DNA of 64,000 nt from Prochlorococcus sp. AG-402-K22 (GTDB lineage Bacteria; Cyanobacteriota; Cyanobacteriia; PCC-6307; Cyanobiaceae). Positions within the stretch are counted from its first letter, which is position 1. Each line of letters begins with the position of its first letter. The notes under the pieces were generated by a model. The model did not search any database, was not told the DNA's origin, and saw only the letters and a list, made by a program, of their open reading frames with translations. The translations under genes and the position numbers were made by a program. Below are positions 13,637 through 23,706 of this stretch, in pieces. The DNA is taken from the NCBI GenBank assembly GCA_003216755.1, contig QCIJ01000006.1, positions 1 to 64,000 on the forward strand. The letters run 5' to 3'.

Positions 13637-16193
13637 TTAATTCTTCAACATCGCAAGTAATTTCTACTGGCATTGGGGATACTTTCCAAATAGACTTACA
13701 GTACTCTCTTATAGATCTATCTGAAGAAAAATATCCTGATCTAGCAGTATTTAATAATGCCATTTTATTCCAAGATTTTTTATTATTCCAATATTCACTG
13801 ACTACATCCTGTTTATTTAAGTAGTCTTCAAAGTCAGCCATAACAAAAAATGGATCATGTCCAGTCAAGCTATTTAATAGAGGTTTGAATAATTCTTTAT
13901 CCCCATTACTGAAGTGCCCAATTTCAATTAGGCGTATTACCTCTTTAAGCTCTGGGCATTGATCAATAAAAGTTTTGGGGGAGTAATTATTATTTTTTAA
14001 ATCCATAATTTCGCTTTCAGTTTTACCAAAAAGAAAGAAATTCTCTTTTTTAACTAGATCCCTTAATTCCACATTTGCTCCATCTAAGGTTCCAATAGTT
14101 AATGCTCCATTCATGGCAAACTTCATATTTCCAGTTCCAGATGCTTCTTTTCCAGCAGTTGAAATTTGTTCTGAAAGATCTGTTGCGGGATAAACTATTT
14201 CACCAAGTTTAACGTTATAGTCTGGTAAAAAAACAACCCTTAATAAACCATCCATATCTGGATCAGAATTAACTACATCAGCAATACCATTAATGAATCG
14301 AATCATTAGCTTTGCCATAAAGTAACCAGGAGCAGCTTTACCTCCGAATATTATTGTTCTTGGTACTTCATATTTATTTGTACCGTTTTTAATTCTTAAA
14401 TATTGAGCAATAATTTGTAAGGCGTTTAAGTGTTGCCTTTTATATTGATGAATTCTTTTAACTTGAACATCAAATAAACTTGATGGATCTACAAGTATTC
14501 CAGTTTTTGAATGGATAAAACTAGCTAATTTTCTTTTGCCATTTAATTTAGTTTCCTCAAATTTTTGTAAAAAATTGTTGTCATCTTTTTTTTCTTCTAA
14601 CTTCTTGAGAAGTTCCATATTTGTTATCCAATTAGGACCAACTTCTTCTTCTAGAAGATTAGATAATGATGGATTAGATAGGGCAACCCATCTCCTTGGG
14701 GTAACTCCATTAGTTACATTTGTGAATTTTTCAGGCCATAGTGCTGCAAATTCAGGAAGAAGTTGTCTTTTTATTAGATCTGAATGAAGAGCTGCGACAC
14801 CATTTATATGATGTGCTCCAATTGTAGCTAAGTGAGCCATCCGAACTGATTTAGAGCCCTCTTCATCAATTATGGAGAGTTTTTGAAGGATTTTGTCATC
14901 TCCTGGGTAACGTAGTCTTAATTGTTGTAGGAATCTCCAATTAATTTCATAAATAATTTCTAGATGGCGAGGAAGAAGATCATTAAATAAACCTAAATCC
15001 CATTTCTCTAATGCTTCTGGTAATAAAGTGTGGTTGGTATAAGCAACTGAGGAGGTTGTTATGTTCCAAGCTTTATCCCAACCTATTTGATATTGGTCAA
15101 TAAGAAGTCGCATTAATTCTGCAACTGCAATAGCAGGATGAGTATCATTTAACTGGACAGTCCAATGCTTAGGGAATTCTGTTATTGATATTGATCTTTT
15201 TTCAAGGCTTCTCAACATATCCTGGAGAGAACAGCTTACAAAAAAGTGTTGTTGTTTTAGTCTTAATCTTCTGCCTTCGTCAGTTCCATCATTTGGATAT
15301 AGAACTTTTGAAAGGGTTTCCGATGCAACTTTTTCTTCTACTGCCCCATAATAATCTCCAATATTGAATGCATAAAAGTCAAAACTTTCTGTTGCATCAG
15401 CTCTCCACAGTCTTAATCTGTCACAAGTATTTACTCTGTATCCTAAAACTGGAACATCATGAGGCACTCCAATTGCGTGTTCTGAAGGAATCCATCTAGA
15501 TCTGTAGTTTCCTTTATCATCTCTAAAACTTTCAGTTCTGCCTCCAAAACCAACGAAACATGATTCGTCCGGTTGTGGAAGTTCCCATGGCCATCCACCT
15601 TTCAGCCATTTATCGGTTACTTCAACTTGCCAACCATCTCTAATTAATTGATTGAATATGCCAAACTCGTAGCGAATACCATAACCAACTGCTGGAACTT
15701 GTAGAGAAGCTAATGATTCCATATAACATGCAGCCAATCTGCCAAGTCCACCATTTCCTAGTCCGGGTTCTTCTTCTACTTCAAGAATTGTTGATAATGA
15801 TTCAATGCCGAATCTCTTTAGAGCATCTTCTGCCTCTTGAGTGATTCCAAGATTTAGAAGATTATTACTTAATTGAGGGCCTATTAAAAATTCTGCTGAT
15901 AAGTAGGCTACTGTTTTTTGTGGTTTTTTTCTTATGACCTCTTGGCTGGCCAAGTATCTTGTCATTAGCCTATCTTTAACTGCGTAACTCAAAGCCATAT
16001 ATAAGTCGTGAGGACTTGCAGAGGTTGCTAACTTCCCAAGAGTGTAGAAAAGATGGGCTGTCATTCCTTGAAAAACAGCATCTGAATCCATCCCAGCTTT
16101 CTCAGGATCTAAATAACAGCCTGGTGTAGGCAAGCGCAGATCAAAGGGTTTGTTGGAATTCATTGGATTAGCCATATAACAGACAATAGCCAT
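13629..16193 (-). CDS. glgP: glycogen phosphorylase
   Basis: PLP-site EASGTGNMKFAMNGALTIGTLDGANVE; LGNGGLGRLAACYMESLASL; 854 aa. The first ATG may be the internal MANPMNS. Confidence 0.98.
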   Translation of the reverse strand: MAIVCYMANPMNSNKPFDLRLPTPGCYLDPEKAGMDSDAVFQGMTAHLFYTLGKLATSASPHDLYMALSYAVKDRLMTRYLASQEVIRKKPQKTVAYLSAEFLIGPQLSNNLLNLGITQEAEDALKRFGIESLSTILEVEEEPGLGNGGLGRLAACYMESLASLQVPAVGYGIRYEFGIFNQLIRDGWQVEVTDKWLKGGWPWELPQPDESCFVGFGGRTESFRDDKGNYRSRWIPSEHAIGVPHDVPVLGYRVNTCDRLRLWRADATESFDFYAFNIGDYYGAVEEKVASETLSKVLYPNDGTDEGRRLRLKQQHFFVSCSLQDMLRSLEKRSISITEFPKHWTVQLNDTHPAIAVAELMRLLIDQYQIGWDKAWNITTSSVAYTNHTLLPEALEKWDLGLFNDLLPRHLEIIYEINWRFLQQLRLRYPGDDKILQKLSIIDEEGSKSVRMAHLATIGAHHINGVAALHSDLIKRQLLPEFAALWPEKFTNVTNGVTPRRWVALSNPSLSNLLEEEVGPNWITNMELLKKLEEKKDDNNFLQKFEETKLNGKRKLASFIHSKTGILVDPSSLFDVQVKRIHQYKRQHLNALQIIAQYLRIKNGTNKYEVPRTIIFGGKAAPGYFMAKLMIRFINGIADVVNSDPDMDGLLRVVFLPDYNVKLGEIVYPATDLSEQISTAGKEASGTGNMKFAMNGALTIGTLDGANVELRDLVKKENFFLFGKTESEIMDLKNNNYSPKTFIDQCPELKEVIRLIEIGHFSNGDKELFKPLLNSLTGHDPFFVMADFEDYLNKQDVVSEYWNNKKSWNKMALLNTARSGYFSSDRSIREYCKSIWKVSPMPVEITCDVEELTN

Positions 16194-16282
16194 TTTTAAG
16201 AAAATTTCTTTGTTGTAACTTCAGATCCACACTTGTTGAGTATTTTTGCTTTTTTCTTACATATTTCTTAAAGTGGGCCCTC

Positions 16283-16316
16283 AATAAACTATCTTCCAAT
16301 TAGATAGTTTATTTTT
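16283..16316 (+). other. perfect 12-bp inverted repeat followed by T-tract, terminator/attenuator-like hairpin
   Basis: AATAAACTATCT-TCCAATT-AGATAGTTTATT-TTTT, ending 9 nt before the napA-like start codon. Confidence 0.75.
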
Positions 16317-16325
16317 TACACTTAA

Positions 16326-17693
16326 ATGTACTCTTTACTTGCTGAATTAAGTGCACATGATTTAGAAGTTGCTGAAACGTTGATCGGAGTTATAAGATTT
16401 TTATTGATCTTTTTAGCAGCAAGAGCATTAGCAGAAGTATTAGTAAGACTAAGTTTGCCAACGATTGTTGGTGAGCTTCTTGCAGGGGTTGTAATAGGAG
16501 CATCAGGATTCCATTTATTGATACCGCCCTCAGCTGGAACTGAATTAAATGAGGGACTTGTAAATGTTATTAGTTCATTAGCGTCAATCCCCCCAGAAGC
16601 AGTACCTGATGTTTATTTCGAAAGCTTTCCCTCGCTCCAAGCAGTAGCAACACTTGGTTTATATGCACTTTTATTTTTAACAGGCTTAGAAAGTGAGTTA
16701 GAGGAATTGGTAGCTGTCGGTGCTCAGGCTTTTACTGTTGCTATGGCTGGCGTAGTTTTACCTTTTGCGTTTGGAACTCTTGGATTAATGTTTATTTTCC
16801 AAGTAGATCTAATTCCAGCAGTTTTTGCTGGAGCATCTATGACAGCCACAAGTATAGGAATTACTGCAAGTGTTTTCGGTGAATTGGGATATTTGAAAAC
16901 TAGAGAAGGACAGATTGTTATTGGTGCAGCAGTGTTAGACGATATTTTGGGAATTGTTATTCTGGCAGTTGTAGTCGCCCTTGCTGCCGGAGGTACTTTA
17001 GAAATTGCTCCTATTGTTAAATTAGTTGCAGCAGCTGTAGTGTTTGTTATTGCTGCTATTGCATTAAGTAGAACAGCTGCTCCAGGTTTTGATTGGTTAT
17101 TAGATAGATTAAAGGCTCCTGGAGCAGTGGTGGTAGCTTCTTTTGTGATACTTGTATTGTGTTGTTTCGTGGCAACAGCCATTGGATTGGAAGCAGCTTT
17201 AGGGGCTTTTGCAGCTGGATTGATACTTAGTAGTTCTAAAAATAATCATGCAATACAACAATCTGTTTTGCCTTTAGTTTCCTTATTCGCAACTATTTTC
17301 TTTGTATTAGTTGGAGCTGGAATGGATTTATCTGTTATCAATCCACTTGATCCAACAAGCAGATCAGCTCTTGTAGTCGCAGGATTTTTATTAGTTGTTG
17401 CGATTATTGGAAAAATTGCATCCGGATGGGTATTTTCAAGTGATAAACCTACAAATAGATTAGTTGTTGGCTTGGGTATGATGCCCAGAGGAGAGGTTGG
17501 TTTAATTTTTCTTGGGCTAGGAACAAGCGCTAAGTTATTAACTCCTTCTCTTGAAGCAGCTATTTTATTAATGGTTATAGGAACTACATTTCTTGCACCT
17601 GTACTCTTAAGAATTGTTTTAAAAGATAAGCCCCCTAATGATGGCAATAAAATTTCAGATGATGTTGCAGCTGATCCTGTAGGTCTTCTTTAG
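16326..17693 (+). CDS. CPA2 family Na+/H+ antiporter (NapA/KefB type)
   Basis: About 12 hydrophobic helices; GELLAGVVIGASG, AVLDDILGIVILAVV, GMMPRGEVGLIFLGLG. Confidence 0.93.
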   Translation: MYSLLAELSAHDLEVAETLIGVIRFLLIFLAARALAEVLVRLSLPTIVGELLAGVVIGASGFHLLIPPSAGTELNEGLVNVISSLASIPPEAVPDVYFESFPSLQAVATLGLYALLFLTGLESELEELVAVGAQAFTVAMAGVVLPFAFGTLGLMFIFQVDLIPAVFAGASMTATSIGITASVFGELGYLKTREGQIVIGAAVLDDILGIVILAVVVALAAGGTLEIAPIVKLVAAAVVFVIAAIALSRTAAPGFDWLLDRLKAPGAVVVASFVILVLCCFVATAIGLEAALGAFAAGLILSSSKNNHAIQQSVLPLVSLFATIFFVLVGAGMDLSVINPLDPTSRSALVVAGFLLVVAIIGKIASGWVFSSDKPTNRLVVGLGMMPRGEVGLIFLGLGTSAKLLTPSLEAAILLMVIGTTFLAPVLLRIVLKDKPPNDGNKISDDVAADPVGLL

Positions 17694-17736
17694 GAAATAA
17701 GTTTATTAGAATCAATTAAGATAGAATTTTCAATGA

Positions 17737-18636
17737 ATGGAAAAGTCAGCTTTGATAGATAGTAATGTAAATTATAACTGGAATTTTTTAAATTACCCAA
17801 TTCATACAGTTTCCGCTAAGCCCGAGCAAACATCAAAAGAATGTGCAATTTTATTAATTCATGGTTTCGGTGCTTCTACGGATCATTGGAGATTTAATAT
17901 CCCTGTTTTGAGTACAAAATACGAAGTTCATGCTATGGATTTACTCGGTTTTGGAAAAAGTCCTAAACCTCAAGACGTCGAATACTCAGGATCTTTATGG
18001 AAAGATCAAGTTGTCGCTTATGTAAAAGAGAAAATAAAAAAACCTACAATTGTTGTTGGAAATTCATTAGGTGGTTATGCCGCATTAGCAGCTGGTGCAG
18101 AATTAAATGAGCTAAACGCAGGAGTGATCTTACTTAATGCTGCTGGATATTTTAGTGAAGAAAAAACTATCAAAAAGAATATGTTGCAAACTTCAATTGA
18201 AACAGTTGCCGGCATATTTTTGAAAAATATTGTTCTTCAACGTTTGATTTTTGAGAATATGAGAAATCCCAAAAATATTAAAAAAACTTTGAATCAAGTT
18301 TATGTTGATAAAAAAAATGTTGATGATTTTTTAGTTGAGTCAATAAGGAAACCTTCTCTAGATTTCGGGGCTTTTAATGTTTTTAGAAGTGTATTTAACC
18401 CATCAGGTCCTCAGGGATTGCCGTTGGATAAGCTATTCGCAAAACTAAATGCACCATTATTACTTCTTTGGGGAGGGAAAGATCCATGGATGAATACTCC
18501 AAAAAAAAGAAATCTATATAAAAAATTTACCCCAAAGAATACAAAAGAAATTATTCTTGACGCAGGACATTGTCCTCATGATGAGATACCTGAATTAGTT
18601 AATCAGCATATTTTGGATTGGGTTGATTCTCTTTAA
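17737..18636 (+). CDS. alpha/beta hydrolase fold protein
   Basis: LLIHGFGASTDHWRFNIP, nucleophile elbow GNSLGG, LLLWGGKDPW, DAGHCPHDE. Confidence 0.92.
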   Translation: MEKSALIDSNVNYNWNFLNYPIHTVSAKPEQTSKECAILLIHGFGASTDHWRFNIPVLSTKYEVHAMDLLGFGKSPKPQDVEYSGSLWKDQVVAYVKEKIKKPTIVVGNSLGGYAALAAGAELNELNAGVILLNAAGYFSEEKTIKKNMLQTSIETVAGIFLKNIVLQRLIFENMRNPKNIKKTLNQVYVDKKNVDDFLVESIRKPSLDFGAFNVFRSVFNPSGPQGLPLDKLFAKLNAPLLLLWGGKDPWMNTPKKRNLYKKFTPKNTKEIILDAGHCPHDEIPELVNQHILDWVDSL

Positions 18637-18645
18637 ATAATAATC

Positions 18646-19500
18646 GTGAAACTTGAATTATCTAATAAGGACCAAGGAATTTTTGTTTTTCAATTAGATA
18701 AAAATAATTACATTAAATTTTGTCCCGAAAGAGGAGGCGTTATTACAAATTGGGTTTCGGATGGCAATGAAATACTTTATTTCGATGAAACAAGATTTAT
18801 GGACAAGACAAAAAGTATTAGGGGAGGCATTCCAATCTTGTTTCCAATTTGTGGGAATCTCAATACCTCTAGTTCAGTATTTGGAAATGGTTATTTGCAA
18901 TTACCACAACATGGTTTCGCTAGGGATTTGCAATGGCAATACTCCTTCAATGAAAATGAAAAATTTATATGCTTATTCTTAAATGCATCTAAAAAAACCA
19001 AAAAATATTATCCTTTCGATTTCGAACTAAAAATAGAAATTACCTTAAAAATTAACTCTTTAGAATTTGAAATTACAATCTATAACAAAACAGACTTTGC
19101 TATGCCTATAAATTTTGGTTTGCATCCTTATTTTAATGTTTCAGATTTCAAAAATTTAGAGTTTTTTGATAATCCACTTAACTGTCAGGATCAAGAAAGA
19201 AATACCATAAGTAATACTTTGGATGAATTAAACAATATTAATCTAGGAGTTGATCTACTTATGTATACTTCTGGTAGAAGCTCTTTTCGAGATAAAATTT
19301 TTAAAAGAGAGGTAACTTTAAATCATCCATATCCTTTTGATTTAGGAGTTATTTGGAGTGATCCTCCAAGAAGAATGATATGTCTCGAACCTTGGACTAG
19401 TCCCCGAAATTCTTTTGTTGATGGATTTAGAAACATTATGATTCCTTCAAATGATAGTAAAAGGTTAAATGCCTCAATAGAAATAAAATCTCTTAAGTAA
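18646..19500 (+). CDS. aldose 1-epimerase / galactose mutarotase family protein
   Basis: RGGIPILFPICGNL, LPQHGFARDLQW, NFGLHPYFNV, CLEPWTSPRNSF. Confidence 0.88.
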   Translation: MKLELSNKDQGIFVFQLDKNNYIKFCPERGGVITNWVSDGNEILYFDETRFMDKTKSIRGGIPILFPICGNLNTSSSVFGNGYLQLPQHGFARDLQWQYSFNENEKFICLFLNASKKTKKYYPFDFELKIEITLKINSLEFEITIYNKTDFAMPINFGLHPYFNVSDFKNLEFFDNPLNCQDQERNTISNTLDELNNINLGVDLLMYTSGRSSFRDKIFKREVTLNHPYPFDLGVIWSDPPRRMICLEPWTSPRNSFVDGFRNIMIPSNDSKRLNASIEIKSLK

Positions 19501-19513
19501 TTTTGTAATACTT

Positions 19514-20863
19514 ATGAAATTTGTAGTAATAGATGATGATCCCACAGGCTCTCAAACTGTTCACGATTGCTTATTACTGCTTAAGTGGGACTGCTCAACT
19601 TTAGTCAAAGGTTTTGAATCTAAATCTAATTTATTTTTTATTTTGGCTAATACAAGGTCACTATCGGAAAATGATGCGAAATTAAGAATAGAGGAAATTT
19701 GCAAAAATCTAAAGACTGTCATTACTTCGCAAGCCTATGAAGAAGAAATTATTTTTATAAGTAGAGGAGACTCTACTCTTCGAGGACATAACTATTTAGA
19801 GCCAATTGCTCTAAATAGTTGCTTAGGTCCTTTTGATGCTACTTTTCATATTCCAGCTTTCATAGAGGGTAAAAGATTAACAATTAATGGATCTCATTTT
19901 GTTGATAAAACTCCTATAAGTCAAACAATTTTTGCAACAGATAAAATTTTTGGATATGAGACAAGTAATGTCAAGAATCTTTTATTTCAGCAGAGTAAAT
20001 CGCAAATAAATTTTGAAGATATTCAAAATCTTTTATTGTCAGATATCGAAATGCTAAATGATGAAGAAAATAATATTGTTTTTAAAACACTTAAGAACTT
20101 GAAGAATAATAAACATGTAGTTGTAGATGTAGAAAATTATTCTCAACTAAAAAAATTTTCTTTAGTAATTAAAAAATTAATTAAACAAAAAAAATTCCTT
20201 TTTCGAACTGCAGCAAGTTTTATAAGTTCAATTTCTGAGAAAAAAAGTGTCTCTAAGAGTGAAATATTTTTCTCTAATTTAAGAATAAGAAATAAAGAAA
20301 AGAGTTTTCTTCCAGGACTGATAATTGTTGGATCTTATGTAGAACTTTCAACAATACAATTGAATAATTTATTAGAGATAAGTAATTGCAATCCAGTTGA
20401 ATTAGATATTTTTGAATTCTTTATAATTACTTCATCAGATAATAATCAGAAGCGAAGGAATTTGTTTAAAAATAAATTTTTAAAAGAAATTAGATTTTCT
20501 TTTGAGAAAGGGAAAACTCCTGTTTTGTTTACTTCAAGAAAATTTATGTCTTTAGATTCTTCTGAACTATTTAATTTTTATAATTTACTTGCTTGTTTTA
20601 TTGCTGAATTAGTCGCAGATTTGAAGTATGAAATAGGATATTTGATCTCAAAAGGTGGAATAACAACAAATTTGATTCTTAGTAAAGGACTTAATGCAGA
20701 TTATGTTTATCTTGAAGGACAGATTTTAACTGGCATTTCAGTGGTGACTTACAACCTAAAAAATGGCGAAAAACTTCCCATTGTTACTCATCCTGGAAAC
20801 ATTGGCACTAAAGATTCACTGGTAAATATTTGGAAAGTTTTTGAAAATAAAAATAATTATTAA
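19514..20863 (+). CDS. four-carbon acid sugar kinase family (DUF1537/OtnK-like)
   Basis: N-terminal VVIDDDPTGSQTVHDC, ISRGDSTLRGH; C-terminal LISKGGITTNLIL, HPGNIGTKDSLVNIW. Confidence 0.82.
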   Translation: MKFVVIDDDPTGSQTVHDCLLLLKWDCSTLVKGFESKSNLFFILANTRSLSENDAKLRIEEICKNLKTVITSQAYEEEIIFISRGDSTLRGHNYLEPIALNSCLGPFDATFHIPAFIEGKRLTINGSHFVDKTPISQTIFATDKIFGYETSNVKNLLFQQSKSQINFEDIQNLLLSDIEMLNDEENNIVFKTLKNLKNNKHVVVDVENYSQLKKFSLVIKKLIKQKKFLFRTAASFISSISEKKSVSKSEIFFSNLRIRNKEKSFLPGLIIVGSYVELSTIQLNNLLEISNCNPVELDIFEFFIITSSDNNQKRRNLFKNKFLKEIRFSFEKGKTPVLFTSRKFMSLDSSELFNFYNLLACFIAELVADLKYEIGYLISKGGITTNLILSKGLNADYVYLEGQILTGISVVTYNLKNGEKLPIVTHPGNIGTKDSLVNIWKVFENKNNY

Positions 20864-20865
20864 AA

Positions 20866-22290
20866 TTAGAAATTTGAGATAATTTCTTCAGCAAAACTGC
20901 TGCAGGATAAGGGTTCTACTTTTGGTTCCATTAAGCGTGCTAGATCATAGGTGACTTTTTTTTGCTCTATTGCCTTACTTAAACCATTAGTAATTAAGTT
21001 AGCTGCCTCATCCCAACCAAAATATTCAAGCATCATTACACCACTAAGAATTACTGAGCCTGGATTAATCTTATTTAAGCCTGCATGCTTTGGCGCAGTA
21101 CCGTGAGTAGCTTCGAAAATTGCTGCATTATCTCCAATATTTGCACCAGGAGCCATACCTAGGCCACCAACAATTGCTGCAGCTGCATCAGAAACATAGT
21201 CTCCATTGAGATTTAAGGTTGCAAGAATTGAATATTCTTGAGGTCTAGTTTGAATTTGTTGAAATATACTATCAGCTATCCGATCATCAACAAGAATAAG
21301 TTCTCTCCATTTCCCATCTCCGTGAGAATTTGATATTGATGCAATAACTTCTTTAATTTCTTCGCAAATGAATGCTTTTTTGTTATTTGTAAGCTTGTCA
21401 AAACCTGGTTCAATTTTTCGAGCATTATTTTCAATTGTAATTTCTGGATTTTTCTGAATATTATCTAAAATCCAGCTTTCTCTTTCTGTAATACAATCTT
21501 CTCTAAATTCATTTACTGCTAATTCATATCCCCAATCTCTAAATGCACCTTCTGTATATTTCATAATATTCCCTTTATGTACAAGAGTCACATGCCTTTT
21601 ATCTCCTGATAATCTTTTGGCATGTTCAATAGCTTTTCTAATATGCCTTTGGCTACCAGATTTACTCACCGGTTTTATTCCAATACCTGATCCGTCTGGT
21701 ATAGATCTATTTTTTAAATTTTTACTTTTTGGTATGACAACGTTATTTAAGTGATTAATTAATTCAAGACAATTATTATCCTCAGCTTCCCATTCAATTC
21801 CCATGTAGATATCCTCAGTATTTTCTCTATAAACAATAACGTCTAAATTTTGGGGATTTTTGTGAGGGCTTGGAGTTCCTGAATAATATTTGCATGGTCT
21901 AACACAGCTATATAAATCAAATATTTGCCTTAATGCAACATTAAGAGATCTAATACCTCCTCCGATGGGAGTCGTTAAAGGACCTTTGATGGCTACACCA
22001 AAGTGTTTGATTGCTTCAATAGTATCTTGAGGGAGGTAGTTATATGTTCCATAAAGTTCACAAGCTTCATCGCCTGCATAGACTTTAAACCAATTAATTT
22101 TTCTTTCATCTCCATAGCTTTTTTTAATAGCTGAATCAAGAACGATTTGAGTTGCAGGCCAAATATCAACTCCAGTACCATCACCCCTAATAAATGGGAC
22201 AATTGGATTATTAGGAACATTAGGTTTGCCTTGATTAAAATTTATTATCTCGCCTTCATTAGGTAAAGTTAATTTTTCAAATTTTGGCAT
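20866..22290 (-). CDS. icd: NADP-dependent isocitrate dehydrogenase
   Basis: PFIRGDGTGVDIWPA, YRENTEDIYMGIEW, THGTAPKHAGLNKINPGSVILS. Confidence 0.98.
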   Translation of the reverse strand: MPKFEKLTLPNEGEIINFNQGKPNVPNNPIVPFIRGDGTGVDIWPATQIVLDSAIKKSYGDERKINWFKVYAGDEACELYGTYNYLPQDTIEAIKHFGVAIKGPLTTPIGGGIRSLNVALRQIFDLYSCVRPCKYYSGTPSPHKNPQNLDVIVYRENTEDIYMGIEWEAEDNNCLELINHLNNVVIPKSKNLKNRSIPDGSGIGIKPVSKSGSQRHIRKAIEHAKRLSGDKRHVTLVHKGNIMKYTEGAFRDWGYELAVNEFREDCITERESWILDNIQKNPEITIENNARKIEPGFDKLTNNKKAFICEEIKEVIASISNSHGDGKWRELILVDDRIADSIFQQIQTRPQEYSILATLNLNGDYVSDAAAAIVGGLGMAPGANIGDNAAIFEATHGTAPKHAGLNKINPGSVILSGVMMLEYFGWDEAANLITNGLSKAIEQKKVTYDLARLMEPKVEPLSCSSFAEEIISNF

Positions 22291-22501
22291 AGCATTGAAT
22301 TAATAAAAGATAACTCATTGAAGTTCCTCGTATTGTAATTTGCGATGAGTTATTTTCTTTAAAACCTAGAAATTTATTATTCAAATGTGAATAGAGAATA
22401 GTTTGTTGATCAGCATTTCAACATCTTTATTAAAAGAAAAAGTAGTTAATAAGCAAGTTAAAGCAAATTATGTCATTTTCTAAAAGAATACTCAGCTACT
22501 T

Positions 22502-22933
22502 ATGAATGCGAGTTCAAATGTTAGTAATGTTGAAATAGCTAATAAAATTGCTTCCACTGCAACTTTGTTTCGGAAATATTTTCCAGATGCAAGCGTAAAT
22601 TTTAGCCCCTGGGACAATTCAAATAATGAATCCATGCAAGATACTATTGATTTTGCGTTTCATTTCCCTGGTTGGAGTCCTCTAATTGAATGTAGAGCAA
22701 TACTCTTACAATTAAGAATTGAAAATGATAATAATGGCAGAGTTCCAAAATTGTTGGGAATAATAATGCGAGGTATGATTGTTCCCTCCGAGAGATGGAG
22801 AGTGGCTACCATCGGTGATTGGGAGATGACTGGTACTCATCTACCGCAAAAGGAACAAAAAGATAACCTTTTTTTGGTTTGTAAAGAACTTTATAATCTA
22901 TTCTCTACAACATCCGCTGGTAACAAAAATTAG
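22502..22933 (+). CDS. conserved hypothetical protein
   Basis: 143-aa ORF upstream of the ho1-pebA-pebB cluster; coding-like composition. Confidence 0.7.
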   Translation: MNASSNVSNVEIANKIASTATLFRKYFPDASVNFSPWDNSNNESMQDTIDFAFHFPGWSPLIECRAILLQLRIENDNNGRVPKLLGIIMRGMIVPSERWRVATIGDWEMTGTHLPQKEQKDNLFLVCKELYNLFSTTSAGNKN

Positions 22934-22990
22934 CTGTTTTATGTATTTTCCTTGTAGATTAAATACACTTACAAAAATAATTCAAAATAT

Positions 22991-23701
22991 ATGGCAGTTG
23001 CTCTTGCAGGACAATTAAGAGAAGGGACAAAAAAATCCCATACTATGGCAGAAAATACTGGCTTTGTGGCTTGTTTTTTAAAAGGAGTTGTTGAAAAAAA
23101 ATCTTATAGAAAATTAATTAGTGATTTATATTTTGTTTATGAAGCTATGGAAGAAGAAATTGAAAGACTTGTCAATGAGGAACATCCCGTAATAAAACCT
23201 ATAGGTTTTAAATCATTATTCAGGAAAGAAACTCTTGTAAATGATCTTAAATTTTATTTTGGTAAAAACTGGAAGAATGAAATTAATATTTCTCACTCAG
23301 CAAAAGAATATGTTGAAAGAATCCGAGAGGTCGCAAAAAATTCACCAGAGCTCTTAGTTGGTCACCACTACACTCGCTATATAGGAGATTTATCTGGGGG
23401 GCAAATCTTGAAAAGGATCGCTAAAAAAGCATTAAATTTGCAGGGAAATGATGGTTTAAATTTTTATGAGTTTGAATTAATTGCTGATGAAAAGAAATTC
23501 AAGGAAGAATATTCCCTTACTTTGAATCAACTTCCAATAAATCAAAAGACTGCTGATCAAATTATTGATGAAGCTAATCAAGCTTTTACTTACAATATGA
23601 AAATGTTTAAGGAGCTTGAAGGTAACTTGATTGCTGTTTTAGGCAAGATTGTATTCAATTACATTACAAAAAAAGTTAGGAAAGGAAGTACCGAGACCTA
23701 A
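22991..23701 (+). CDS. ho1: heme oxygenase
   Basis: [35 protein letters not shown]-type motif [24 protein letters not shown]. Confidence 0.97.
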   Translation: MAVALAGQLREGTKKSHTMAENTGFVACFLKGVVEKKSYRKLISDLYFVYEAMEEEIERLVNEEHPVIKPIGFKSLFRKETLVNDLKFYFGKNWKNEINISHSAKEYVERIREVAKNSPELLVGHHYTRYIGDLSGGQILKRIAKKALNLQGNDGLNFYEFELIADEKKFKEEYSLTLNQLPINQKTADQIIDEANQAFTYNMKMFKELEGNLIAVLGKIVFNYITKKVRKGSTET

Positions 23702-23706
23702 TATTT

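Noticed and set aside
16724-17182. 152-aa and neighbouring 133-aa minus ORFs inside the antiporter gene
   Set aside because: Shadow ORFs opposite hydrophobic coding sequence; low-complexity Ala/Thr composition.
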